Origin: Acidobacteriota bacterium
Lineage (GTDB): Bacteria > Acidobacteriota > Terriglobia > Acidiferrales > UBA7541
Length of the DNA: 64,000 bases
Direction of reading: 5' to 3'
Assembly (NCBI GenBank): GCA_003223215.1
Contig: QHYH01000093.1
Span: 62,001-126,000 of the forward strand
In this document: positions 16,684 to 24,277 of the stretch, piece after piece
Layout of the letters: every line of letters begins with the position of its first letter
How positions within the stretch are numbered: the first letter of the stretch is position 1
Notes under the pieces: generated by a model
The model's database searches: none
What the model saw: the letters and a program-made list of their open reading frames with translations, nothing else
Told to the model about the DNA's origin: nothing
Position numbers and translations under genes: made by a program

Positions 16684-18456
16684 CTATCTGGCGCACAGGC
16701 CGGTCGTGACGACTTTTTTGTTGGGCTTGAGCTGGTAGGTGAAATAGGGAACCGCTACGCGGAAAGACTGTGGGTCGTTATTGGCGCAATGGCCGGGGCT
16801 CTGCTGCGAGCAAAGCGGGCTGGCGAGGTGGTCGTCCGAGTAAGCGATATTGGCGCGGTGCTGCGTGTCCAAAGCTACTTGAAAGAAGTCAGCAAGGGCG
16901 CGGCTATCGCTGTTGGAACAACCGGTGCCGTTGGTACACACGGTTCCCGCATGGATGACGTGGTCACTGGCAGCATGCTGCGTGAACACCGGGACAGCAG
17001 CGTTACCGTCGACGCTTTCGGCCGCATAGACATTCCACTGTGCCCAGCAATCGTTGGTGCCGTCGGTGCAGGACGGCTGCATCGCGGCGACGTTGTTGGA
17101 GTTGCCGGCGCGGTTCGCTCCGAGCCAGGTCACCACGACGTGCCCGTAGGCGTCGGCGGCGACCCAGGGGAACACGTTGGCTTTGCCCACGGTCGACCCG
17201 CTGTTCACGCGCACGGGTGCGGTCCAAGTGTTTCCCAGATCCGAGGAGGAAGAGAGGAACACGTTCTGGTTGTCTGACCAGACCGCATAAACGTTGCCGA
17301 AGTTATCAACCGCGAGGGCAGGGAAAATATTGTTGTTCCCGTTTGTTGCTCCCGGCGACCCTTGAGGACTGGTGAAGACCTTGTGGTCGGTAAATGTGAA
17401 AGTAGCTGCGCCTTGGCCCGCATCCGTGGAAACCCCGACATAGACGGTGCGCTGCGGCCCGCTGTTCAGGTTCTCCGTAGCGTTGTCCGGAGCGGTGAAC
17501 GCGACGTAGAGGTTCCCCTTGCTGCGGCACGCGCTGTGTTCGACCTTGATCTGTGCCGCGGTGTTGGCGCTGTCGGTGGGCGCCAGGCTGCTCGCCGCAG
17601 GCAGGGTTGCCGCATCAATGGCTTCGCCCAACCCAGCCATGTATGTCAGGCCGCCATTGTTGGAGCGCTGTACGTTGATGTTGAACGTGGCCAAGTCATG
17701 GTACGCGACATAAACCGTGGATGTATCGCTCGCGGCGTCGTTCCACATGCGGTCGTCTCCGGGAATCAGCGCGGCAACGACATTGGGCGGGGTGAAAAAC
17801 GAGTCGCCGCGGTTTCGGGAGTTTGTCGCGGTGAACCCGGGCGCGAGCGTCAGGCTTGTCAGCGCGAGATTGGGAATCGCGGAGTTGTTGGGATCCGGCA
17901 GGTTGACGGCGATATCCGCATCGCCGCCACCGGGAGCTAGGCCCAGATTTGTGGCACTCCCGGTGTTATTGACGCAGCCGCCGCCACTCAGCCCAAAAAT
18001 GCCGCAATTGTCTGGTTGCCCTTCGTATTTGAAGGGCAGCGTACCATTCGCGTTGGGCACGCCGTCGATTGATTGGCTCCAACGCCAGAGGTCAATACCG
18101 CCGGGCACGCCACGTATGGACTCCACATAAATCGTGCCCTGGGAATCGACGCGGTCGCCGGGTTCCACGCCTTTTACGATGAAAGCTAGAGGGCTCGAGC
18201 CTGTGGGAACCGGGGCTAATTGAGGCAGGCAAAGGCTTTGATTGGGGCTGAAGCCGTCCGTACCGGGCCCGACGAAGGCGGGAATCGCCTCAGCTCCCCC
18301 GCCCGCACCCGTTTGGCTGGGACAGGCGTGCTCGTTGGCAGGGTCAGGGTAGGAAGTCTGCGCGCTGACGGTGCGGCGGGTGTCCAGGGAGAATACGGAC
18401 ATCAGAATAAGTAGCAATACTCCTTCGGTGAACAGCACAGGCAAGAGCTTGCGCAT
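16684..18456 (-). CDS. Exported BNR/sialidase-like beta-propeller protein
   Basis: A 590-residue secreted protein. The N-terminus is a signal peptide (LLPVLFTEGVLLLILMSVFS, processed near TVSAQ). The body has repeated strand motifs with Asp-box-like signatures SSSDLGNTW and RSNNGGLTY (consensus S-x-D-x-G-x-x-W), and propeller phrases such as VYVAYHDL, LYVAFTAPD and VYAVWSDNQ. These indicate a sialidase-superfamily propeller. I do not see the Arg triad or FRIP motif that would prove sialidase activity, so it may only bind glycans or be a surface protein. Several Cys pairs suggest disulfides, fitting periplasmic or extracellular location. ATG 18456 has AAGGAG at optimal spacing. An unusual structured leader lies upstream. 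Confidence 0.75.
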   Translation of the reverse strand: MRKLLPVLFTEGVLLLILMSVFSLDTRRTVSAQTSYPDPANEHACPSQTGAGGGAEAIPAFVGPGTDGFSPNQSLCLPQLAPVPTGSSPLAFIVKGVEPGDRVDSQGTIYVESIRGVPGGIDLWRWSQSIDGVPNANGTLPFKYEGQPDNCGIFGLSGGGCVNNTGSATNLGLAPGGGDADIAVNLPDPNNSAIPNLALTSLTLAPGFTATNSRNRGDSFFTPPNVVAALIPGDDRMWNDAASDTSTVYVAYHDLATFNINVQRSNNGGLTYMAGLGEAIDAATLPAASSLAPTDSANTAAQIKVEHSACRSKGNLYVAFTAPDNATENLNSGPQRTVYVGVSTDAGQGAATFTFTDHKVFTSPQGSPGATNGNNNIFPALAVDNFGNVYAVWSDNQNVFLSSSSDLGNTWTAPVRVNSGSTVGKANVFPWVAADAYGHVVVTWLGANRAGNSNNVAAMQPSCTDGTNDCWAQWNVYAAESVDGNAAVPVFTQHAASDHVIHAGTVCTNGTGCSNSDSRALADFFQVALDTQHRANIAYSDDHLASPLCSQQSPGHCANNDPQSFRVAVPYFTYQLKPNKKVVTTGLCAR

Positions 18457-18539
18457 GGAGTTCTCCTTCGGACACAAATTCGTGCAGGGCTGAGGCCCCT
18501 CCGCGAGTCCTTGGCCTGCTCTCCCGGTCGGTTGGCGAA

Positions 18540-18607
18540 GCGGGTGGTCATTCACTGTTTCAAGGAGGCACGGACCCGAAGGCAGCTGTCGGCCACCCGC
18601 TCCTTGA
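18540..18607 (-). other. Possible pseudoknotted leader of the sialidase-like gene
   Basis: Two interleaved perfect 8-bp pairings are present: gcgggtgg (18540-18547) with ccacccgc (18593-18600), and tcaaggag (18560-18567) with ctccttga (18600-18607). They share base 18600. The order B-A-B'-A' cannot fold as nested hairpins: it gives an H-type pseudoknot or two alternative hairpins. It lies 84-151 bases before the start codon, inside the presumed 5' untranslated region. I do not recognise a known riboswitch class. Confidence 0.35.
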
Positions 18608-18618
18608 GGCACGCGTCA

Positions 18619-18647
18619 GCTATAGTGCGAGAACCGGGTTTGGACAA
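18619..18647 (-). promoter_or_regulatory. Putative sigma-70 promoter of the sialidase-like gene
   Basis: On the minus strand TTGTCC (18647-18642) and TATAGC (18624-18619) are separated by exactly 17 bases. Each hexamer matches four of six consensus positions. Transcription would start near 18612 and give a leader of about 155 bases that includes the interleaved inverted repeats. Confidence 0.35.
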
Positions 18648-18871
18648 TACGGTGGATACTCTAATCAAGGCAAGTGTAAAAACCTGAGGGACTCCGCCGG
18701 TGAACTTTTTTTTGGGGCTGCCAGTCGTGGCTTCCCTCGAGCAGCCGAACCTTGCCGATTCGGTGCTTCCTTGCCAACGCGGTCCTCATGGCGTAATTCT
18801 CCAAACCGGAGCGGGGTTCCGCACCCGTCACGGCGGCCTTCGCGTTGCTCGAAAACCATTGATCGACTGGC

Positions 18872-20128
18872 TTACTCGGGCAGGATCACCGGTTTTGCGC
18901 GCGGCAATGCTTCGAGCGTCGCTTTGTCCAGGTTTAGGTGCGCGGCGACAAGTTCCGGAGGCGTGTGCGAGAGCCACTCGGAAAGCGCCAGATCCTGGTA
19001 ATAGCTGCTCTTGAACATTTCCAGGAATTTCAGGTCGTGGCTGCCGGTGTTTTCGACGTAATGCGGCAGCGCCTTTTGTACGTAGCCCACGTCACCGGTT
19101 TCAAAGTCCATTGTTCGCGCGCGGCCTCCTGTGGCGAACACGGTCATGCGCCCCTTGCCGCTGATGAAGAATTGCCATTCGTCAGCATTGGGATGCCAGT
19201 GCAACTCGCGCAAACCACCGGGCTTCAGGGTGACCAGCGAGGCGGCGATATTCTGCGCGATCTTGAAATTGCTCGAGTCAATGATGCGCACCTCGCCGCC
19301 CTTTGTGCGCTTTGTAGGCGGTTGCTGCATGGTGCGAAAGGCAAAATCGATCGGCGAGGCTCCCAGTGCTCCCGCCGCCCTGCGCTGGTCCTCGGCAAGC
19401 GGTCCGGGGACTTCGGCTTGAAAAATGAACCGCTCCTTGTTGGGCATAACTTCCACGGCCGCCCGGGGCACTACAAAATTTCTCGAAACGATGTCCTGCG
19501 GCGTATGCGCCATCCAGTCGGACAGCAAAACCGTCTCATATTCCGAGAAGTTGCCATCGTCAAACACCAGCAGGAATTCCGTGCCGTCGGGCGGGAGCCC
19601 CTGGATGGAGTGCGGTATCCCCGGCGGGAAATACCAGAGATCCCCTTCCTTCACGTCGGTGACGAAACTCTTTCCGTCGGCATCGATACAAGTGATGCGC
19701 GCCGTCCCATATAGCATATAAGCCCACTCCGCGGCCGTGTGCCAATGCAATTCGCGGACGCCGCCAGCGGTGAGCCGCATGTTCACACCCGCGAGGGTTT
19801 TTGCAACCGCCAGCTCGCGCACGGTGACCTCGCGCGACCATCCGCCTTCATGCAGGCGTTTGTGCGCGATGGAGAAGGGATACTTGAAGGTTTGCACGCC
19901 GCCCGCATCGGTCGGTGGCGGGTTAACCGAATCCAGGTTTTCCTCATCTAGCGCCGGGTTTTTGGGGACCGGTTCGCTTCGGCTTCGCTCGCTCTTTGCT
20001 TTGCGTGCTGGATCCTGGCTTTGTCCCGCGGTATGGTTTGCGGCGAGCATCCCCGCTGCCAGAGCTGCCGAGCTGGCTCCCAAGAATCCACGCCGCGTCC
20101 AACGCTCCTTTTCCGACTCGTCAAGCAT
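18872..20128 (-). CDS. oxdC: Oxalate decarboxylase (bicupin), Tat-exported
   Basis: A 418-residue bicupin. A twin-arginine signal (TRRGFLGASSAALAAG, from about residue 11) indicates folded export. Cupin 1 has the Mn ligand motif ELHWHTAAEWAYML and cupin 2 ELHWHPNADEWQFFISG; both carry the HxH...E set. The lid segment that distinguishes decarboxylase from oxidase in B. subtilis OxdC (SENST, with Glu162) is present here as SEYET after DDGNF, so the catalytic Glu is kept. The reaction is oxalate to formate and CO2, Mn- and O2-dependent. ATG 20128 has AGGGAGG eight bases upstream, whereas an ATG 24 bases earlier would place this ribosome-binding site inside the gene. Export fits degradation of plant or fungal oxalate. 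Confidence 0.9.
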   Translation of the reverse strand: MLDESEKERWTRRGFLGASSAALAAGMLAANHTAGQSQDPARKAKSERSRSEPVPKNPALDEENLDSVNPPPTDAGGVQTFKYPFSIAHKRLHEGGWSREVTVRELAVAKTLAGVNMRLTAGGVRELHWHTAAEWAYMLYGTARITCIDADGKSFVTDVKEGDLWYFPPGIPHSIQGLPPDGTEFLLVFDDGNFSEYETVLLSDWMAHTPQDIVSRNFVVPRAAVEVMPNKERFIFQAEVPGPLAEDQRRAAGALGASPIDFAFRTMQQPPTKRTKGGEVRIIDSSNFKIAQNIAASLVTLKPGGLRELHWHPNADEWQFFISGKGRMTVFATGGRARTMDFETGDVGYVQKALPHYVENTGSHDLKFLEMFKSSYYQDLALSEWLSHTPPELVAAHLNLDKATLEALPRAKPVILPE

Positions 20129-20430
20129 GTATACTGCCTCCCTTGGTTTCACCCGGCTTTCTTCTGAATTGTCCGGTGCTCGATAACCTACCTTGATCGT
20201 TGCCGCGATACAACCCCAAGATTAAGCATGATGAAAGAGGGCCGCTCGCACACTCGTCAAGCATCCCGCCGCGGGCCTTCCATTTTTTGGAACGGTTCGA
20301 GTTCCTGGCCGATATAAAGGGCGGTCCTACCAGGTTCTCCCCAAGCAAAATCAGGGACCTGCCTGATTTCATTGCGTGTGTTTTCGGATTGTGCTTAGGA
20401 ATCATCTTGGCAGATTGGACGCTTATTCTT
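20129..20430. other. Divergent intergenic region, oxdC / receiver-like gene
   Basis: A 302-base region between divergent starts. It contains short AT-rich patches (gatataaag near 20312) but no convincing -35/-10 pair. A sigma-54-like string (tggcagattggacgct, 20408-20423) lies too close to the start at 20431 to be a useful promoter. No terminator or repeat was seen. Confidence 0.35.
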
Positions 20431-20958
20431 ATGAAAGTGCTGCTAGCCGATGATAGGCAGGGTCACCGGGATTCTTTGCGCAGACTCATCCAGCGGGATC
20501 CCGAGGTCCAGGTCAGCGGAATCGCCGAAGATGCCGAGAACGCTCCCGGCAGCGTGATAGCGCGCGAGTTGCGGCGTACTTTGGATGGCTGCCCTGTCTG
20601 CGACGGCGGGTATCGCGACCATTCCTTCGTGATTCTCGCTACCGTGGCCATCGAGGCACAATGGCAAAGCGCGCTGCACGTGAAGCAATACTACGATTTT
20701 CTTGACGAACGCCGCTGGCAGGAACTTCTCCGCCTGCGGGAGTGGAATGACGCGGCAGATACGCTCATCGGCTTTGCGTTTCGCTGCGCCGGGGGACGCG
20801 TCGGAATCGTCACCATGCTTAGTCCGGCCAGGCCCGGTTTGCCTGACACTCCATTGCATTACGTGATCCTCCCCGAGGAGGAAGGGAACAGCCTGCAAGC
20901 GCTCATTCCACCCGAAAAGTGGCATCCCTTGCGGTCAACGTCTGCCGCCCCACCGTAG
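20431..20958 (+). CDS. Chimeric protein: truncated response-regulator receiver start plus unknown domain
   Basis: A 175-residue frame. The first 38 residues (MKVLLADDRQGHRDSLRRL, IQRDPEVQVSGIAEDAENA) are clearly the first beta-alpha-beta of a LuxR/NarL-type receiver, with the acidic pair ADD. The phosphorylatable Asp strand and the rest of the receiver never appear. From residue 40 the sequence switches to an unrelated segment containing CPVCDGG and VILATVAIEAQWQSALHVKQYYDFLDERRWQELLRL in one long helix-rich run, then strands (GGRVGIVTMLS, LHYVILPEEE). I do not recognise this domain. Either it is a recombinant gene that borrowed a receiver's start, or the receiver resemblance is a relic. The ABM gene follows after 24 bases. 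Confidence 0.55.
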   Translation: MKVLLADDRQGHRDSLRRLIQRDPEVQVSGIAEDAENAPGSVIARELRRTLDGCPVCDGGYRDHSFVILATVAIEAQWQSALHVKQYYDFLDERRWQELLRLREWNDAADTLIGFAFRCAGGRVGIVTMLSPARPGLPDTPLHYVILPEEEGNSLQALIPPEKWHPLRSTSAAPP

Positions 20959-20982
20959 GCTATACTGCTCCGGGAGGGGTGC

Positions 20983-21272
20983 TTGCCGCTTCACACGTTT
21001 GTTCATTTCGAGCCGGTGCCCGGAAAAGAGGACCTGCTTCGCGAAGAGTTAAGGCTGCTCTTGGCGCCGACACGTGCGGAGCCTGGCTGCATCCGCATTC
21101 ACCTCTACGAAGCGCTCGGTGGGCCGCTGGTCTTTTACATTCACTCCGAGTGGGTAGACGAAGGGCGTTCGATGGCCACCCCAAATTGCCGCACATGACG
21201 CGCTTTCTCGGTCTCGTGGGAGAGCTTACCACCCATCCGGTGAAAGGCATTCGCACCAAGCAGATCGGCTAA
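20983..21272 (+). pseudogene. Antibiotic biosynthesis monooxygenase (ABM) domain protein, frameshifted
   Basis: The first 61 codons from TTG 20983 (ribosome-binding site GGGAGGGG) encode an ABM-type dimeric alpha-beta barrel: LHTFVHFEPVPGKEDLLREEL, then PGCIRIHLYEA and PLVFYIHSEWVDE. After Asp-Glu the frame goes wrong and stops at 21198. The expected continuation (AFDGHPKLPHMTRFLGLV, ending GIRTKQIG) is intact in the next frame and ends at 21272. One missing base near 21163-21166 explains both. Intact, it would be about 96 residues, the normal length. ABM proteins are small cofactor-free or heme-linked oxygenases. A sequencing error is an alternative to a real mutation. Confidence 0.75.
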
Positions 21273-21339
21273 CACCATTCCGAGGCGAATGCTCGCATAG
21301 CCACGCGGCGCGCCGTGCTGGAGCTCGTTTCCGGCGAGC

Positions 21340-21891
21340 TTAAGCCGCCGATCCGCCGGCCTTGGCCGCGCGCATTTGCTTCACCATTTCTTGGAATTGC
21401 CGCGTCAAATGCGGCACGATTCCCAGCTGCCGCTCGACGAGCATCAACTGCGCGCGATGATGCATTTCGTGTTCTTTCGCGGACAACAGCTTTTCAAAGC
21501 GCGTCTTCATGCTCTTCCCATCGGGTTCGGTCACGTTTTCGGCCAGGAATTCCGGAGTCAGCGTCTCTAACCACGCCGAGAACTGCTCACCTTCCGTTCG
21601 CAGCAGCTCCAGGATCTCTGCCTTCGTTCTTGGCCTAGCCTCCTCGGCGTTGAACTTGTCCATCATTCCAAAGAAATCATAGCCCACAAGCGTGGACAGG
21701 CGCTTCTTGCGGACCTCTTCCCAGATTCGCGTGGAAATCGCCACGTGCGTCAGCATCCGCGCCACGCTCCGCACTTCGGGTGCGGACACGAAACTGTATT
21801 TGTCCTCTGGAATATCCTGTGCCACCTGGATGGTGTTTTTGCGCACGGTGCGAAACCCGTTTGCCAATTCTTTTCCGCCGTAAATACTCAT
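21340..21891 (-). CDS. DinB-family protein
   Basis: A 183-residue four-helix-bundle protein of the DinB/YfiT-like superfamily. The three metal-ligand histidines are visible: one in MLTHVAIS (about residue 48) and two in the late motif AKEHEMHHRAQLML (about 138-148). Family members include metal-dependent thiol transferases such as bacillithiol S-transferase and many uncharacterised stress proteins, so the reaction here is unknown. The C-terminus (MRAAKAGGSAA) is short and flexible. It stands alone, convergent with the broken ABM gene and 105 bases from rsmI on the same strand. Confidence 0.85.
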   Translation of the reverse strand: MSIYGGKELANGFRTVRKNTIQVAQDIPEDKYSFVSAPEVRSVARMLTHVAISTRIWEEVRKKRLSTLVGYDFFGMMDKFNAEEARPRTKAEILELLRTEGEQFSAWLETLTPEFLAENVTEPDGKSMKTRFEKLLSAKEHEMHHRAQLMLVERQLGIVPHLTRQFQEMVKQMRAAKAGGSAA

Positions 21892-21996
21892 GGAGACACC
21901 TCGCTAATGAAATCTGTCTGCTTGGGGCCGCGTAAACTGCTTACTTCGATGCGGCGTCCTTGTCCTCGGTCACGCCCCGCGAGGTGGGCTTTTCGG

Positions 21997-22902
21997 CTAG
22001 CCTTCCTCGCCGCTGTGGACCTCGCCCGACCGGCCGCCCACTATCTGACTATATGCCGCCCGGCGCGTCAGTCCGCGTTCCTTGGCCGCCAGCTTGAGGG
22101 CCTCTTTGCGATCCAGTTTGGCCTGGTGCATCAGTTCTTCGACGCGCGCGGCAAGCGACTGCGCCGAGTCGCTTTGTGCGCGCCCCTCGGCCGCCTCCGG
22201 GGGGCCGACAAGGAGGGTAATCTCGCCGCGGGCCGGGCGTTCTTCGAGCGCGGCGGCAATCTCAGAGAGCTTGCCGCGCACGAATTCTTCGTGGAGCTTG
22301 GTCACTTCGCGCGCCAGGCACGCCTGCCGGTCACCCAGAGTCTCCAGCGCCTCCGCCACGCATTCGGCGACGCGGTGCGGCGCTTCGTACAGGATGATGG
22401 TGCGCTCCTCGATGCGCAGCCGTTCGAGGGCGCGTCGCCGCTCCCCGCTTCGCGCAGGCAAAAATCCCACGAAAAGAAATTCCTCGCTGGGCATCCCGGA
22501 AGCGGAGAGGGAAGCGAGCAGCGCGGACGGCCCTGGAATCGGCACCACGAGGATGTGGTGCCGCAGACAAAGGGAGACCAGCCGGTGTCCCGGGTCGGAT
22601 ACCAGCGGCATTCCCGCGTCACTCACCAGCGCGATTTTCGCGCCTTGCTCCATGGCCACCACCAGTTCCGGCGCGCGCGTCAGTTCGTTGTGCTCGTGGT
22701 AGCTGACCAACGGCTTGCGAATGCCGTAGTGCGTGAGCAGCTTCTGCGTGTGGCGCGTGTCTTCGCACGCGATCTGATCGGCTTCTTTGAGGATGCGCAG
22801 AGCGCGCAGCGTGATGTCCTCCAGGTTGCCGATCGGCGTCCCCACAAGGTACAAACAGCCCGCGGGAGTCTGTGGCTCTCGGGCCGGATCGTTGGCGGTC
22901 AT
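21997..22902 (-). CDS. rsmI: 16S rRNA (cytidine(1402)-2'-O)-methyltransferase RsmI
   Basis: A 301-residue tetrapyrrole-methylase-fold enzyme that 2'-O-methylates C1402 of 16S rRNA using S-adenosylmethionine. Diagnostic motifs are GTPIGNLEDIT, CEDTRHTQKLL, ALVSDAGMPLVSDPG and the SAM-binding PIPGPSALLASLS; a later FVGFLP is also typical. ATG 22902 (MTANDPAREP) is chosen because the 32 in-frame residues above it are Arg-rich and non-homologous. The C-terminal part (RKEALKLAAKERGLTRR) matches the family's helical tail. It is divergent from fmdB, with 137 bases between. Confidence 0.93.
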   Translation of the reverse strand: MTANDPAREPQTPAGCLYLVGTPIGNLEDITLRALRILKEADQIACEDTRHTQKLLTHYGIRKPLVSYHEHNELTRAPELVVAMEQGAKIALVSDAGMPLVSDPGHRLVSLCLRHHILVVPIPGPSALLASLSASGMPSEEFLFVGFLPARSGERRRALERLRIEERTIILYEAPHRVAECVAEALETLGDRQACLAREVTKLHEEFVRGKLSEIAAALEERPARGEITLLVGPPEAAEGRAQSDSAQSLAARVEELMHQAKLDRKEALKLAAKERGLTRRAAYSQIVGGRSGEVHSGEEG

Positions 22903-23039
22903 GGCGACCAGTCTAGCATGCGCGGGAGTGCTCGAGCGCCGGCGGCAGGGAGATCGCTGTACAAAAACGCCGCCGCGTCGCGGCAGGCTCTGTAGCAATG
23001 CTATACTTCATTTTTTGTAGTGCTTGAGGAGGAGCGTCT

Positions 23040-23342
23040 GTGCCCCTGTACGAGTACAAGTGCCTGAAGTGCGGCCGGAGAACGGAGAAAATTGAAAATG
23101 TTGACGGCCCGCATTTGCGGAAATGCCCGCACTGCGGCGGCAAAGCGGAACCGATGATATCGGCGCCGGCGATTCAATTCAAGGGTGCGGGATGGTACGT
23201 GACCGACTATGCGAACAAAACCGGCGGCGGCGAAGCGGATAAGCCGGCCTCGGGAGCCGCGGAAACGGCGGGCAAAGGCGCGGAAGCGAAAGAAACGGGT
23301 TCTAAGGACGCAAAAGAAAAAAAATCCGCGAAGAAAAAGTAG
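23040..23342 (+). CDS. FmdB-family zinc-ribbon protein
   Basis: A 100-residue protein starting at GTG 23040 with a GAGGAGG ribosome-binding site. The N-terminal 45 residues are a FmdB zinc ribbon: MPLYEYKCLKCGRR, then CPHCGGKAEPM, giving two CxxC knuckles. The remainder (GWYVTDYANK, then a Gly/Ala/Lys-rich tail ending KEKKSAKKK) is low-complexity and basic. FmdB was named as a putative regulator of formamidase but the role of the family is unknown. A TATACT box near 23002 is a candidate -10. galU starts 18 bases downstream, so the two are probably co-transcribed. Confidence 0.9.
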   Translation: MPLYEYKCLKCGRRTEKIENVDGPHLRKCPHCGGKAEPMISAPAIQFKGAGWYVTDYANKTGGGEADKPASGAAETAGKGAEAKETGSKDAKEKKSAKKK

Positions 23343-23360
23343 ATCGCGCGAGGAGCCGGA

Positions 23361-24275
23361 ATGGCCGAAACAACGCAGGGAAAGGGCGCCGCGGGACGCA
23401 AGCTGCGCAAAGCGGTTTTGCCGGCTGCCGGGCTAGGCACGCGATTTTTGCCCGCGACCAAAGCACAGCCCAAGGAAATGCTTGCCGTCGTCGATAAGCC
23501 GCAGATTCAATACGTCGTGGAAGAATGCGCGGTTTCCGGCATTGAGCACATCATTATCGTTACGGGCAAAGGGAAAAATTCGATCGAGGATCACTTTGAC
23601 TCCTCACCGACGCTCGAGCGCTTCCTGGAAGAAAGAGGAAAAAAGGAACAGGCGGCGATGGTGCGGAAGATCAGCGACATGGTGCAGGTGAGTTACACGC
23701 GCCAGAAAGAGCCGCTCGGCTTGGGACACGCGGTGCTGGTAGCAAAGGATCTTGTGGGTGACGAGCCCTTCGCGGTTCTCTTGGGTGACGTGCTGATCCC
23801 CGGTCCCAATCCGGCCACCAAGCAACTCATGGAGGTGTATTCCGCGACGGGTGTAGGGGCCATCGCGGTCGAAGAAGTGCCCAAGGAGAGAACGCATCTC
23901 TATGGGGTTATCGATGGCGAGCCGGCGCCGCAGCCGCCCTTTGGGGCGCGGCTGTTGCGAATTCGTGATGTGGTGGAAAAGCCGAAGCCAGAGAAAGCTC
24001 CATCCAATCTGGCGATCACCGGCCGCTACGTTTTGCCGCCACAGATTTTTGATTGCCTGGCGCGCACTAAGCCCGGCGCAGGTAACGAGATCCAGTTGAC
24101 CGACGCGCTGCGCATCCTGGCGCAGGAAGATGGTTTGTGGGCGTACATTTATGACGGTGCGTCTTACGATGCCGGCGACAAATTGGGATTCTTGAAAGCG
24201 ACAGTGGAAATCGCACTGCAGAACCGGGAGTTTGGCGGGGAGTTTCGCGAGTACCTGAAGGGTCTAAACTTGTAG
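23361..24275 (+). CDS. galU: UTP-glucose-1-phosphate uridylyltransferase
   Basis: A 304-residue nucleotidyltransferase making UDP-glucose from UTP and glucose-1-phosphate for envelope glycans. The nucleotide-binding loop is LPAAGLGTRFLPATK, followed by KEMLAVVDKPQIQYVVEE. Later family motifs are GLGHAVLVAKDLVGDEPF, DVLIPGPNP, and RYVLPPQIFDCL with NEIQLTDAL. Length and order fit bacterial GalU rather than RfbA. It sits between fmdB and tsaD with gaps of 18 and 2 bases, probably one transcript. Confidence 0.95.
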   Translation: MAETTQGKGAAGRKLRKAVLPAAGLGTRFLPATKAQPKEMLAVVDKPQIQYVVEECAVSGIEHIIIVTGKGKNSIEDHFDSSPTLERFLEERGKKEQAAMVRKISDMVQVSYTRQKEPLGLGHAVLVAKDLVGDEPFAVLLGDVLIPGPNPATKQLMEVYSATGVGAIAVEEVPKERTHLYGVIDGEPAPQPPFGARLLRIRDVVEKPKPEKAPSNLAITGRYVLPPQIFDCLARTKPGAGNEIQLTDALRILAQEDGLWAYIYDGASYDAGDKLGFLKATVEIALQNREFGGEFREYLKGLNL

Positions 24276-24277
24276 TC

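Larger units (their letters stand above)
18457..18871. other. Intergenic region between the sialidase-like gene and oxalate decarboxylase
   Basis: A 415-base gap holding the leader and promoter described separately (18540-18647). The remainder, 18648-18871, contains no gene-like open frame and no terminator with a T-run. One run of eight T (18706-18713) is not preceded by a hairpin. Confidence 0.4.

Noticed and set aside
20408-20423. Sigma-54-like string tggcagattggacgct
   Set aside because: The GG/GC spacing fits, but it ends eight bases before the start codon at 20431, so transcription would begin inside the gene; probably chance.
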